Assembly (NCBI RefSeq): GCF_000731095.1
Contig: NZ_JMTZ01000033.1
Span: 1 to 40,532, forward strand
Source: Lysobacter antibioticus
GTDB lineage: Bacteria > Pseudomonadota > Gammaproteobacteria > Xanthomonadales > Xanthomonadaceae
DNA length: 40,532 nucleotides
Reading direction: 5' to 3'
The notes beneath the pieces were generated by a model. The model was given only the letters and a program-made list of their open reading frames with translations, did not search any database and was not told the origin of the DNA. A program made the position numbers and the translations under genes. Shown piece by piece: positions 25,036 through 33,141 of this stretch. Each line of letters begins with the position of its first letter. The stretch's first letter is position 1.

Positions 25036-25146
25036 TCGCGGCAACGGCAGCCAGCCACCGCATCCGCACCAAAACTCATAAGCCAACCATCGCGTATCGG
25101 CGCCGATCTTTGGCATAGTCGCAGCGTAGTCGCTACGCCCCCGCAC

Positions 25147-25902
25147 ATGCCCCGCATCCTGGTCTTCCAACACGTCGCCGCCGAACCGCTGGGCACGCTC
25201 GATCCCCTGATCCGGCGTCGCGGCCATCGCATCCGTTTCACCAACTTCGACCGCGACCCGCAGGCGCAGCCGAACGTCGACCGCTACCGCGGCCTGATCG
25301 TGCTCGGCGGGCCGATGAACGTCGAAGACCAGGCGCAGCGCCCGCATCTGCGCACCGAACTGCTCGCGATCGAACGCATGCTCGAACAGGGCAAGCCGGT
25401 GCTCGGTATCTGCCTGGGCGCGCAACTGCTCGCCCACGTGCTCGGCGCACCGGTGCGCAAACACCATCGCCCCGAAATCGGCTGGTACCCGCTGCAGACC
25501 ACCGAAGCCGGCCACGGCGATCCTGTGCTTGCGCCGCTGGCCGGCACCGCGCCGGTGTTCCAGTGGCACCGCTACAGCTTCGAAGTGCCGCAGGGCGCGC
25601 ACCACCTCGCCCGCACCGACACCTGCGAGCAACAGGCCTTCCGCTGGGGCGACAACGCCTACGGCTTCCAGTTCCATCTGGAAATGGACGTGCCGCTGAT
25701 CGAACGCTGGCTGGCCAACCCGGTCTACCGCGAAGAACTGGCCGAACTCGGCCACGACACCAGCGAAGCAGCGATACGCGCGCATACCCTCCAACACATC
25801 CACGCCATGCAGACCCGCGCCGACGCGGTGTTCAACAACTTCCTAGACCTCATCGGCCAACCGCAACGGCGCTACACCCTGCCCTCGCGCGAGTGGGTTT
25901 GA
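25147..25902 (+). CDS. Class I glutamine amidotransferase-like protein
   Basis: A 251-residue protein with a class I GATase fold. It has LIVLGGPMNVED (oxyanion-hole region), the nucleophile elbow GICLGAQLLAHVLG with Cys89, and FQFHLEM with His177 and Glu179, completing a Cys-His-Glu triad. QWHRYSFEVP is also typical of GuaA-like stand-alone amidotransferase homologues that hydrolyse gamma-glutamyl bonds. No synthetase partner is adjacent. Related proteins include gamma-glutamyl-polyamine-type hydrolases, so the substrate cannot be named. A REP element and a tRNA-like remnant follow it. Confidence 0.87.
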   Translation: MPRILVFQHVAAEPLGTLDPLIRRRGHRIRFTNFDRDPQAQPNVDRYRGLIVLGGPMNVEDQAQRPHLRTELLAIERMLEQGKPVLGICLGAQLLAHVLGAPVRKHHRPEIGWYPLQTTEAGHGDPVLAPLAGTAPVFQWHRYSFEVPQGAHHLARTDTCEQQAFRWGDNAYGFQFHLEMDVPLIERWLANPVYREELAELGHDTSEAAIRAHTLQHIHAMQTRADAVFNNFLDLIGQPQRRYTLPSREWV

Positions 25903-25941
25903 GCCCGTCCGACTTTCAGAATGCGCAGACCCGCTCCAAGG

Positions 25942-25991
25942 GTAGGAGCGGCGTCCAAAAGGGATTTCCTGCGGTCACAAGCCGCGACCGC
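25942..25991 (+). repeat. GTAG-headed REP element, long form (50 bp)
   Basis: Begins GTAGGAGCGGCGTCC and ends AAGCCGCGACCGC. The outer stem GCGGC/GCCGC encloses a 28-base interior containing GGGATTTCCT. It is exactly as long as the copies at 29732-29781 and 40381-40430. The GTAG head followed by a short palindrome matches the GTAG-type REP families described in Stenotrophomonas. Confidence 0.8.
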
Positions 25992-26033
25992 GCCGCTTCC
26001 GATAGCGACGTCAGTAACGACCGAGACGTCCTT

Positions 26034-26102
26034 CGCAGTTGCACAGTTAGAGCAGCTGACTGTTGGTTAGGGGGCATTCGTTCGAGTCCAACTTCGGCGC
26101 CA
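26034..26102 (+). pseudogene. tRNA-like 3' remnant, possible attachment-site scar
   Basis: The sequence reads like the 3' two-thirds of a tRNA: a D-arm-like agttagagcagctgac, an anticodon-arm-like ctgactgttggttag, a T-arm-like gttcgagtcc, and an acceptor-like end cttcggcgCCA. The T stem and anticodon stem do not pair properly, the span from T loop to CCA is one base short, and no complementary 5' acceptor strand is present, so it is not a working tRNA. It sits at the left edge of a lower-GC islet, as expected for the scar of an integrated element, although chance resemblance is not excluded. Confidence 0.35.
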
Positions 26103-26253
26103 TAGAGTTACAAGCACTTCAGTCGATCACCGACAGCATCGCTGAGCCCAGGCCAGGTTGCGCGGCCGACTGCAACCTGGACCATGTGGCCGAGCTCAAT
26201 ACACCCGCAAGCGGGCTCGACTTGAATGAAAGTCAGGCAGCACTCAAGCGAAT

Positions 26254-26454
26254 CTACTTCTTGGCCGCGGCCTTCTTTTTCTGGGCAGCCAATGAAGCTC
26301 GGAGCTCCTTCATCTGCGCATCTTTGACTTTGAGTTTCGCCTTCTGTACTGCCACATCAGCCTTGAGCTTCTCGTTCACTGCGATAAGGCGCTCCTCTCG
26401 GAGCGAATGGTTCTTATCGCCAAGCTTACGGCCACCTGCCTTCTTAACTGCCAT
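26254..26454 (-). CDS. Small basic coiled-coil protein in a low-GC islet
   Basis: A 66-residue protein, MAVKKAGGRKLGDKNHSL at the start and AAQKKKAAAKK at the end. The middle (REERLIAVNEKLKADVAVQ onward) is predicted by eye to be a helix with heptad-like hydrophobics, and the tail is a Lys/Ala-rich, histone-H1-like extension. The ATG at 26454 has GAGGGGG six bases upstream, which supports translation. The GGRKLGDKN start and Lys-rich tail suggest nucleic-acid binding. Base composition is lower in G+C than the neighbouring genes and the gene lies beside a tRNA-like remnant, so horizontal acquisition is plausible. No named family is recognised. Confidence 0.65.
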   Translation of the reverse strand: MAVKKAGGRKLGDKNHSLREERLIAVNEKLKADVAVQKAKLKVKDAQMKELRASLAAQKKKAAAKK

Positions 26455-26653
26455 GTCAGTCCCCCTCTGTTAGCCCAGTTACCAAGTTGATCCTGCTGCC
26501 CCCAAGCTGCGAAATCAAGTTTTGCTGAAACGCTGGTAATCCAGGACATAAAGGTAATTAGCCTGCTCCAGACAGATCAATAACTTATGAGGAGCAAAGA
26601 CGTATATTGAATTAGCTTGGGTCGTTGATTTAGATGAACTCTAGCGTTGGCCA

Positions 26654-27553
26654 CTAATCAGGAGGTAACCCCAACCCACTCTCAAACCACCGCTCGCCCC
26701 CATCCAGCGGATCGACGAACCGCAACGAGCGCGCCAGCAGTTTCAGCGGCCGCGTGTAGTCGTCGGCCAGTGCCTGCGGCGACAAGGGGTAGAACGGGTC
26801 GTTGAGGATCGGGGCGCCAAGGGCGGCCAGGTGCACGCGCAGTTGGTGTTTGCGGCCGGTCACCGGTTCCAGGGCATAGCGCCAGATCGGGCCGCCGCGG
26901 TCGATGACGTCGATGCGGGTCTCGCTGTTGGGTTCGCCTTCGGCCTCGCACATGCGGAAGAACGGCTCGCCTGCGACCAGGCGCGAACGCCGTACCAACG
27001 GGAATTCGAGGATCGGCAGGGCCGGCGCCAAGGCTTCGTAGCGCTTGTGGATGCGGCGTTCGCGAAACAAGGTCTGATAGGCCGCGCGCGAGGTTGAGTC
27101 GCGCGAGAACAGCATCACCCCGGCGGTGCCGCGGTCGAGCCGATGCAAGGGCACCAGATCGGGTTCGTCGTAGCGCCGGATCAGTCTCGTCAGCAAGGTC
27201 TCGGCGACGAAGCCGCCGGACGGGGTCACCGGCAGGAAATGCGGTTTGTCGACCACCAGCAGGTGCGCGTCGCGATGCAGCACGCGCTCTTCGAACGGAA
27301 TTCGCGGTTCCTCGGCGACTTCGCGGAAATACAGGATCTCCATGCCGATCCGATAGACGGCGTCGGCCCTCAGCGGCTGGCGTTGCGCATCGAGCACGCG
27401 GCCGCGCGCGAAGCGGTCGAGCCAACGCTCGCGTGCGATCGCCGGAAAACGTGCGCACAGGCCATCGAGCAAGTTCGTCCACGGGCCGGGCGGCAGTTGC
27501 AATCGGCTCGGGGCGACGCCATCGAGGGACGCATTCGGTTCGTTCGGCGACAT
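26654..27553 (-). CDS. RluA-family pseudouridine synthase
   Basis: A 299-residue enzyme that isomerises uridine to pseudouridine in rRNA or tRNA. The catalytic motif is HRLDRGTAG, with Asp140 as nucleophile; the family form is HRLDxxTSG, so Ser is replaced by Ala near the end. Other marks are LLVVDKPHFLPVTPSGGF, RRIHKRYEAL and VTGRKHQLRVHLAALGAPILNDPFYP. The N-terminal segment (RERWLDRFARGRVLDAQ) resembles a degenerate S4-like RNA-binding region. I use the ATG at 27553 (MSPNEPNASL); the longer frame to 27646 adds a Gly-rich stretch without domain character. The exact RNA target is unknown. It is divergent from yaeQ. Confidence 0.87.
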   Translation of the reverse strand: MSPNEPNASLDGVAPSRLQLPPGPWTNLLDGLCARFPAIARERWLDRFARGRVLDAQRQPLRADAVYRIGMEILYFREVAEEPRIPFEERVLHRDAHLLVVDKPHFLPVTPSGGFVAETLLTRLIRRYDEPDLVPLHRLDRGTAGVMLFSRDSTSRAAYQTLFRERRIHKRYEALAPALPILEFPLVRRSRLVAGEPFFRMCEAEGEPNSETRIDVIDRGGPIWRYALEPVTGRKHQLRVHLAALGAPILNDPFYPLSPQALADDYTRPLKLLARSLRFVDPLDGGERWFESGLGLPPD

Positions 27554-27737
27554 GCCGGCATCATCGCCGACTTCGCCGCCCTCGCCCACGCCGGAGAACG
27601 GCGGCCCGGCGCCCCATCCAGACAAGGTCCAGCCCTGATCCAGCAAGACCCAGCCAAGATGCAGCCAGCCGGACGACGGCCCGATCAGCCTGAACCAGCC
27701 CGGGCACCCCGAACCGGACGCGGAAGCCGCCAGCGCC

Positions 27738-27743
27738 TAGAAT
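27738..27743 (+). promoter_or_regulatory. Candidate -10 element (TAGAAT) for yaeQ-yhiN
   Basis: TAGAAT matches the -10 consensus at five of six positions and lies 28 bases before the yaeQ start. No good -35 box is seen at the expected spacing, so confidence is low. Confidence 0.28.
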
Positions 27744-27771
27744 GCGCGCTGTTTTCCTGCGAGCTCAGCCC

Positions 27772-28329
27772 ATGGCGCCCAATGCCACCATCGTCAAGAT
27801 CGAGTTGCAAATCAGCGACATGGACCGGCATTACTACGCCGCCCACGCCCTGACCCTGGCGCAACACCCCTCCGAAACCCAGCAACGGCTGATGGTGCGG
27901 ATGCTGGCGTTCGCGTTGAACGCGCAGGAGCGGCTGGAATTCGGCCCGGGCCTGAGCAGCGAGGACGAGCCCGACGTGGTCCTGCGCGACTACACCGGCG
28001 ACATCGATTTGTGGATCGACGTGGGCCAGCCCGACGAGTCGCGCATCCGCAAGGCCTGCGGCCGCGCGCGCCAGGTGGTGGTGGTGAACTACGGCGGCCG
28101 CGCCGCCGACATCTGGTGGGACAAGAATGTCGCCATCCTGCGCCGGCTCAAGAACCTGACCGTGCTCGACCTAGACCCGGTCGCAGTAGAAGCGATGGCC
28201 GGCCTGGTCGAACGCAGTTTCCGCCTCGATTGCCAGATCCAGGACGGCGAAGTGTCGCTGAGCACCGACAAGGGCGCGCTGGTGCTGACCCCGGGCGTGC
28301 GCCAGAGCGCGGACGCGCGAGCCGCCTGA
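27772..28329 (+). CDS. yaeQ: YaeQ family protein
   Basis: A 185-residue protein of the YaeQ family, a PD-(D/E)XK nuclease-like fold of unsettled function; early work linked it to RfaH suppression. Family segments seen are ATIVKIELQISDMDRHYYAAHALTLAQHPSETQQRLMVRMLAFA, DEPDVVLRDYTGDIDLWIDVGQPDESRIRKACGRA and WWDKNVAIL. The Asp/Glu/Lys pattern around DEPDV and WIDVGQP matches the nuclease-like core. ATG 27772 (MAPNATIVK) is the usual start; ten extra residues are possible from 27742. Its stop is only two bases before the next start, so it forms an operon with the flavoprotein gene. Confidence 0.92.
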   Translation: MAPNATIVKIELQISDMDRHYYAAHALTLAQHPSETQQRLMVRMLAFALNAQERLEFGPGLSSEDEPDVVLRDYTGDIDLWIDVGQPDESRIRKACGRARQVVVVNYGGRAADIWWDKNVAILRRLKNLTVLDLDPVAVEAMAGLVERSFRLDCQIQDGEVSLSTDKGALVLTPGVRQSADARAA

Positions 28330-28331
28330 GC

Positions 28332-29519
28332 ATGACGGAAGCGGTCGATGTGCTGATCGTCGGCGGCGGCGCCGCCGGCTTGATGTGCGCCCTGACCGCG
28401 GGCCGCCGCGGCCTGCGCGCGGTGGTCATCGAGCACGCCAACAAGGTCGGCAAGAAGATCCTGATGTCGGGCGGCGGGCGCTGCAATTTCACCAACACCG
28501 GCACCACCCCGGCCAATTACCTCTCGGCCAATCCGCACTTCTGCAAGTCCGCGCTGGCGCGTTACACGCCGTGGGATTTCATCGCGATGGTCGAGCGCCA
28601 TCGCATCGCCTATCACGAGAAAGAACTCGGCCAGCTGTTCTGCGACGTGTCGTCGAAGCTGATCGTGCAGATGCTGGTCGACGAATGCCTGGCGGCCGGG
28701 GTGCGCATCGAGATCGGCTGCGCGGTCGAACGCATCGTCCATAACGAGGGCGACAGCGGTTTCCGCGTGCATACCGCGCGCGGCGGGTTCGCGGCGCAGT
28801 CGTTGGTGGTCGCCAGCGGCGGCCTGTCGATTCCGAGCATGGGCGCGACCGGCTTCGGTTACGAGTTGGCGAAGCGCTATGGCCACAACGTGTTGCCGAC
28901 CCGCGCCGGCTTGGTGCCGTTGACGCTGAGCGGTAAACACCAGGAACGCCTGCAGGACCTCAGCGGCGTCGCCCTGCCGGTCACCGCGAGCTGCAACGGC
29001 CAGAGTTTCAGCAATCAAATGCTGATCACCCATCGCGGCATCAGCGGCCCGTCGATCCTGCAGATCTCGTCGTACTGGCAGCCCGGCGACGATCTGCGCC
29101 TGGATCTGCTGCCGGGGCACGATGCGCTCGATTGGCTGCAGACGCAGCAACGCGAGCGTTCCGCCGCGGAGTTGAAGACCGTGCTCGGCGAGGTGGTGCC
29201 GCGGCGTTTCGCCCAGCGTTTGTGCGAGGTCTGGCTGGGCAACAAGCCGATGAAGCAATACAACCTGCCGGAGCTGAAGCAGCTCGCCGCGAGCTTGAGC
29301 GAATGGCCGCTGATCGCCAGCGGCACCGAGGGTTATCGCACCGCCGAAGTGACCTTGGGAGGCGTCGACACCGACGAGCTGTCGTCGAGCACGATGCAGT
29401 CCAAGCGCGTGCCGGGCCTGTATTTCATCGGCGAGGCCATCGACGTCACCGGTTGGCTCGGCGGCTACAACTTCCAGTGGGCCTGGGCGTCGGGGCATGC
29501 GGCGGGACAGGCGGTTTGA
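28332..29519 (+). CDS. HI0933/YhiN-type FAD-dependent oxidoreductase
   Basis: A 395-residue flavoprotein. The N terminus has the dinucleotide-binding motif VDVLIVGGGAAGLMCALTAGRRG followed by the Glu of AVVIEHANKVGKKILMSGGGRCNFTN, which is characteristic of the HI0933/YhiN family. Further marks are LVVASGGLSIPSMGATGFGYELAKRYGH, LITHRGISGPSILQISSYW, TLGGVDTDEL and the C-terminal LYFIGEAIDVTGWLGGYNFQWAWASGHAAG. The physiological reaction of the family is not established. It starts two bases after yaeQ, indicating co-translation. A cluster of four REP elements follows the gene. Confidence 0.92.
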   Translation: MTEAVDVLIVGGGAAGLMCALTAGRRGLRAVVIEHANKVGKKILMSGGGRCNFTNTGTTPANYLSANPHFCKSALARYTPWDFIAMVERHRIAYHEKELGQLFCDVSSKLIVQMLVDECLAAGVRIEIGCAVERIVHNEGDSGFRVHTARGGFAAQSLVVASGGLSIPSMGATGFGYELAKRYGHNVLPTRAGLVPLTLSGKHQERLQDLSGVALPVTASCNGQSFSNQMLITHRGISGPSILQISSYWQPGDDLRLDLLPGHDALDWLQTQQRERSAAELKTVLGEVVPRRFAQRLCEVWLGNKPMKQYNLPELKQLAASLSEWPLIASGTEGYRTAEVTLGGVDTDELSSSTMQSKRVPGLYFIGEAIDVTGWLGGYNFQWAWASGHAAGQAV

Positions 29520-29546
29520 CTGTGGTTGCGTCGTGGGCCTGTTGGC

Positions 29547-29783
29547 GCGGTCGCGACTTACGTCGCTCCTACAGGGGATGGCGGCGTCGCGGATGTAGGA
29601 GCGGCGTGAGCCGCGACCGCGAAACCACGGTTACGGCGTAATCCGATTGGCGCGGTCGCGACTTGCGTCGCTCCTACAGGGGTTACGACGTCGCGACCTC
29701 GTATCTGCAGTCGCGCCGTAGTTCCATTGCCGCGGTCGCGACTTGTGACCGCAGGAAATCCCTGTGGGACGTCGCTCCTACCC
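29547..29783. repeat. Cluster of four GTAG-headed REP elements
   Basis: Four copies lie between yhiN and rimO: a short copy reading on the minus strand at 29548-29572, a short plus copy at 29595-29620, a short minus copy at 29652-29677, and a 50-bp long minus copy at 29732-29781. The short copies fold as GCGRC/GYCGC around the four-base loops GTAA, GTGA and GCAA when read with the GTAG head first. The stems alternate between GCGAC/GTCGC and GCGGC/GCCGC, always staying paired. The cluster fills this 300-bp convergent gap; no gene is present. Confidence 0.85.
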
Positions 29784-29820
29784 CGGGACCTCGGGATGAC
29801 ACCGCCGCTCGGCGCCCGCC

Positions 29821-31194
29821 TCAATCCTGTTCGACGGCTTCGCCGAACAGGTCGTGTTCGTCGCTGCCCATGATCTCGACGTCGACGAATTGGCCGACGC
29901 GCAGCTGCGCTTCGAGGCCGTTCTGGATCTGCACCAGGCCGTCGATCTCCGGCGCATCGGCCATCGAACGGGCGATGGCGAGGTCGCCGTCGATGGCGTC
30001 GACCAGGCAGCGCTGGATGCTGCCGACCTTGGCTTCGAGCTTGGCCGCGGAAATCTCGGCCTGGCGCTCCATGAAACGCGCCAGACGCTCCTGTTTGACG
30101 TCTTCGTCGACCGGATCGGGCAGATCGTTGGCCTTGGCGCCGTCGACCGGCGAATAGGCGAATGCGCCGACGCGGTCGAGCTGGGCCTCGTCGAGGAAGT
30201 CGAGCAGTTCCTCGAACTCCTGCTCGGTCTCGCCGGGGAAACCGACGATGAAGGTGCTGCGGATCGCGATGTCCGGGGCAATCGAACGCCAGCGCTGGAT
30301 GCGCTCGAGGGTCTTGTCGACCGCGCCGGGGCGCTTCATCAGCTTGAGCACGCGCGGGCTGGCGTGCTGGAACGGAATGTCGAGGTAAGGCAGCAGCTTG
30401 GGCATCCCGTTATGAGTCTGGGCCATCAAGGGGATGATGTCGTCGACGTGCGGATACGGATAAACGTAGTGCAAACGCGTCCAGATGCCGAGTTCGCTGA
30501 GGCCTTCGCACAGCGCCTTCATCCGGGTCTGGTAGGACTTGCCGCGCCATTCGCGCTCGGCGTATTTGACGTCGACGCCGTAGGCCGAGGTGTCCTGCGA
30601 GATCACCAGCAGTTCCTTGACCCCGCCCATCGCCAGCTTTTCGGCTTCGCGCAGCACTTCGTCGACCGGGCGCGAGACCAGGTCGCCGCGCATCGACGGA
30701 ATGATGCAGAAGCTGCAGCGGTGATTGCAGCCTTCGGAAATCTTCAGATAGGCGTAGTGCTTGGGGGTGAGCTTGACGCCGATGCCGTCGTCGCGGCGCG
30801 GCACCAGGTCGATGAACGGGTCGTGCTTCGGCGGCAGCGCCGCGTGCACCGCGCTCATCACGCTGCCGTAGTCCTGCGGTCCGCTGATCGACAGCACGCC
30901 GGGGTGCGCTTCGCGGATCAGCTCCGAGCGCTTGCCGAGGCAGCCGGTGACGATGACCTTGCCGTTCTCGGCGATGGCCTCGCCGATCGCGTCCAGCGAT
31001 TCGGTCACCGCCGAGTCGATGAAGCCGCAGGTGTTGACCACCACCACGTCGGCGGCGTCGTAGGTCTGGACGATGTCGTAACCCTCGACCCGCAACTGGG
31101 TGAGGATGCGTTCCGAATCGACCAGCGCCTTGGGGCAACCGAGACTGACGAAACCGACTTTGGGATTGGCTGGCGAGACGCTGGCGGAAGACAT
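29821..31194 (-). CDS. rimO: Ribosomal protein S12 methylthiotransferase RimO
   Basis: A 457-residue radical-SAM enzyme that adds a methylthio group to the conserved aspartate of ribosomal protein S12. The N-terminal UPF0004 domain carries three cluster cysteines at 20, 56 and 85 ([25 protein letters not shown]). The radical-SAM motif GCNHRCSFC has Cys156, Cys160 and Cys163. A C-terminal TRAM domain (about 385-450) ends in [28 protein letters not shown] separates RimO from MiaB. Length is typical. It is transcribed divergently from the dienelactone hydrolase gene, with a candidate -10 box about 75 bases upstream. Confidence 0.95.
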   Translation of the reverse strand: MSSASVSPANPKVGFVSLGCPKALVDSERILTQLRVEGYDIVQTYDAADVVVVNTCGFIDSAVTESLDAIGEAIAENGKVIVTGCLGKRSELIREAHPGVLSISGPQDYGSVMSAVHAALPPKHDPFIDLVPRRDDGIGVKLTPKHYAYLKISEGCNHRCSFCIIPSMRGDLVSRPVDEVLREAEKLAMGGVKELLVISQDTSAYGVDVKYAEREWRGKSYQTRMKALCEGLSELGIWTRLHYVYPYPHVDDIIPLMAQTHNGMPKLLPYLDIPFQHASPRVLKLMKRPGAVDKTLERIQRWRSIAPDIAIRSTFIVGFPGETEQEFEELLDFLDEAQLDRVGAFAYSPVDGAKANDLPDPVDEDVKQERLARFMERQAEISAAKLEAKVGSIQRCLVDAIDGDLAIARSMADAPEIDGLVQIQNGLEAQLRVGQFVDVEIMGSDEHDLFGEAVEQD

Positions 31195-31269
31195 GAACGA
31201 GGAGACCTGAACAAGAGAGCCGGACGCCGCGGGGGCGGCCGGGCCCGGGCGGGAACCGCCGGGGCGCGA

Positions 31270-31275
31270 ATTATA
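31270..31275 (-). promoter_or_regulatory. Candidate -10 element (TATAAT) for rimO
   Basis: A perfect TATAAT on the minus strand, about 75 bases before the rimO start, inside an otherwise GC-rich divergent gap. No good -35 box is visible at 16-18 bases, so this is a partial promoter match. Confidence 0.4.
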
Positions 31276-31328
31276 GCCTCCGGGGCTAAACTGGCCGCGG
31301 TTTGGATGAATTCGTTCGGGAGCAGGCC

Positions 31329-32003
31329 ATGGGCCACTGGATCGACCTCGACACCCCGGCCGGCACGGTCGCCGCCTGGCGCACCGACCCCAGCGCGGTC
31401 CCGCGCGGCGGATTGGTGGTGATTCAAGAGATTTTCGGGGTCAACGCGCATATCCGCGACGTCGCCGAACGCTTCGCCCAGGCCGGTTACGCGGTGCTGG
31501 CCCCGGCCCTGTTCGACCCGGTCGAGCGCGGCGTCGAGCTGGGTTACGACCAGTCGGCGGCCGCGCGCGGGGTCGAATTGCGCAATGCCGTAGGTTTCGA
31601 CCGCGCCACCGAGATCGTCGGTGCGGCCGCCCACCTGCTGCAGGGCGAAGGCCTGCGCACCGGCGCGATCGGCTTCTGCTGGGGCGGCTCGGTCGCTTTT
31701 CTCGCCAATACCCGCCTCGACCTGCCGGCGGTGAGCTACTACGGCGCCCGCACCGTGCCGTTCCTGAGCGAGCGGCCGCGTGCGCCGGTCCGCGCGCCGA
31801 TCCTGTTCCACTTCGGCCGCCACGACGGCAGCATCCCGCCGGAAGCGATCGAACAGCACCGACAGGCGCTGCCGACCGCGCCGATCCACCTCTACGAAGC
31901 CGGCCACGGCTTCAACTGCAACCTGCGCGCCGACTACGACGCCGACAGCGCCGCGTTGGCCTGGACTCGCACGCTCGATTTTCTAGCGGACAGCCTCAAA
32001 TGA
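31329..32003 (+). CDS. Dienelactone hydrolase family protein
   Basis: A 224-residue alpha/beta hydrolase of the DLH family, which hydrolyses dienelactone-type or other ester substrates. The catalytic set is visible: Glu34 (VIQEIFGVN), nucleophile Cys117 ([10 protein letters not shown]), Asp166 ([10 protein letters not shown]) and His193 (AGHGFNC). ATG 31329 is chosen because GGGAG lies six bases upstream and [12 protein letters not shown] aligns with family starts; an in-frame start at 31302 adds nine residues. Its stop overlaps the next start (ATGA), making it the first gene of a tightly coupled set with HIT, pxpB and pxpC. The native substrate is unknown. Confidence 0.9.
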   Translation: MGHWIDLDTPAGTVAAWRTDPSAVPRGGLVVIQEIFGVNAHIRDVAERFAQAGYAVLAPALFDPVERGVELGYDQSAAARGVELRNAVGFDRATEIVGAAAHLLQGEGLRTGAIGFCWGGSVAFLANTRLDLPAVSYYGARTVPFLSERPRAPVRAPILFHFGRHDGSIPPEAIEQHRQALPTAPIHLYEAGHGFNCNLRADYDADSAALAWTRTLDFLADSLK

Positions 32004-32410
32004 ATCCCTGGCACCTGCACCCGCAACTCGCCGACGACACCCATCCGGTCGCCCAGTTCGAACTCAGCGAACTGCGCCTGATGGACGACGCCAACCATCC
32101 CTGGCTGATCCTGGTGCCGCGCGTCGACGGCGCGGTCGAACTGATCGATCTCGACGAGCAACAACAGCTCGCCCTGACCCGCGAGATCGCCCGCACCAGC
32201 CGTGCCTTGCAGGCCGCGTTCAAGCCGCACAAGCTCAACGTCGCCGCGCTGGGCAACCTGGTGCCGCAGTTGCACGTGCACGTGATCGCGCGCTATCGCG
32301 AGGACATCGCCTGGCCGCGTCCGGTCTGGGGCATGGCCAGCGCGCAGCCGTATTCCCCCGAGATCCTGGTGCAACGCATCCGCCGCCTGCAGGACGCGTT
32401 GCCGGCGTGA
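32000..32410 (+). CDS. HIT family protein
   Basis: A 136-residue histidine-triad nucleotide-binding protein, likely a nucleotide hydrolase or transferase. The motif reads QLHVHVIAR (His92 and His94), with the first His of HxHxH replaced by Gln, a common variant in proteobacterial HIT proteins. KLNVAALGNLVPQLHVHVIARYR and WPRPVWG are family-like. Both ends overlap neighbours by 4 bp (ATGA with the hydrolase, GTGA with pxpB), so translation is coupled. A specific link to 5-oxoproline metabolism is not known. Confidence 0.88.
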   Translation: MNPWHLHPQLADDTHPVAQFELSELRLMDDANHPWLILVPRVDGAVELIDLDEQQQLALTREIARTSRALQAAFKPHKLNVAALGNLVPQLHVHVIARYREDIAWPRPVWGMASAQPYSPEILVQRIRRLQDALPA

Positions 32411-33141
32411 GCGCGGCTACGGCGTCGGCGCCATCGGCCTTCGTGTTCGAAGCGCTTGCCGACGATGCCTGGCTGCTGCGGCTCGGCGACGGCATCGACG
32501 ACGCGGTCAACGCGCGCGTGCACCGCCTCGCCGCGCGGCTGCGCGCGCAAGCGCCGCCGTGGCTGCGCGACCTGGTGCCTGCCTACGCCAGCCTGGCGCT
32601 GTTCTTCGACGAGGCCGCGGTCGACGCCTTGAGCGTGCAGGCCTGGCTGATGACGCAATGCGCCGTCATCGACGCGAGCGATGACGAGCTACCCACGCCG
32701 CAACGCATCGTCGAGATCCCGGTCGCCTACGGCGGCCACTACGGCCCGGATCTCGACAGCGCCGCCGCCGAACTCGGCCTGTCCGCGCACGAGCTGATCG
32801 CGCGTCATAGCGGCGGCGAATACACGGTGGCGATGATCGGCTTCGCCCCGGGCTTTCCGTATCTGTCCGGGCTCGACCCCGCGCTCGCGCTGCCGCGCCT
32901 GGCGACGCCGCGCACCGAAGTCGCCGCCGGCAGCGTCGCCATCGGCGGCGCCCAGACCGGCATCTATCCGCGCCCCGGTCCCGGTGGTTGGCGTCTGCTC
33001 GGTCGCACGCCGCTGGCCTTGTTCGACGTCGCGCGCGCCCAGCCGAGCCTGCTGCAACCCGGCGACCGCGTGCGCTTCGTCGCCATCGACGCGGCCGAGT
33101 TCGCCGAACTTGCGCGCCTGCAAGCGCAGACGCCGGCATGA
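32407..33141 (+). CDS. pxpB: 5-oxoprolinase subunit PxpB (KipI-like)
   Basis: A 244-residue subunit of the bacterial ATP-dependent 5-oxoprolinase PxpABC, which converts 5-oxo-L-proline to L-glutamate; the family was formerly called KipI or allophanate hydrolase subunit 1. Typical segments are IPVAYGGHYGPDLDSAA, YTVAMIGFAPGFPYLSGLDPALALPRL, PRTEVAAGSVAIGGAQTGIYP and PGGWRLLGRTPLALFD. The GTG start at 32407 overlaps the HIT stop as GTGA. The stop overlaps the pxpC ATG in the same way. The partner pxpA lies 2.6 kb downstream, after a peptidase gene, so the complex is encoded in two sub-operons. Confidence 0.93.
   Translation: MSAATASAPSAFVFEALADDAWLLRLGDGIDDAVNARVHRLAARLRAQAPPWLRDLVPAYASLALFFDEAAVDALSVQAWLMTQCAVIDASDDELPTPQRIVEIPVAYGGHYGPDLDSAAAELGLSAHELIARHSGGEYTVAMIGFAPGFPYLSGLDPALALPRLATPRTEVAAGSVAIGGAQTGIYPRPGPGGWRLLGRTPLALFDVARAQPSLLQPGDRVRFVAIDAAEFAELARLQAQTPA

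Noticed and set aside
26034-26102. A functional tRNA gene
   Set aside because: Anticodon and T stems do not pair, the 3' segment is one base short and no 5' acceptor strand exists; kept only as a possible remnant.
29547-29783. A CRISPR array
   Set aside because: The repeats alternate in orientation, differ in length and are palindromic elements with unequal spacers; there are no cas genes. They are REP elements.
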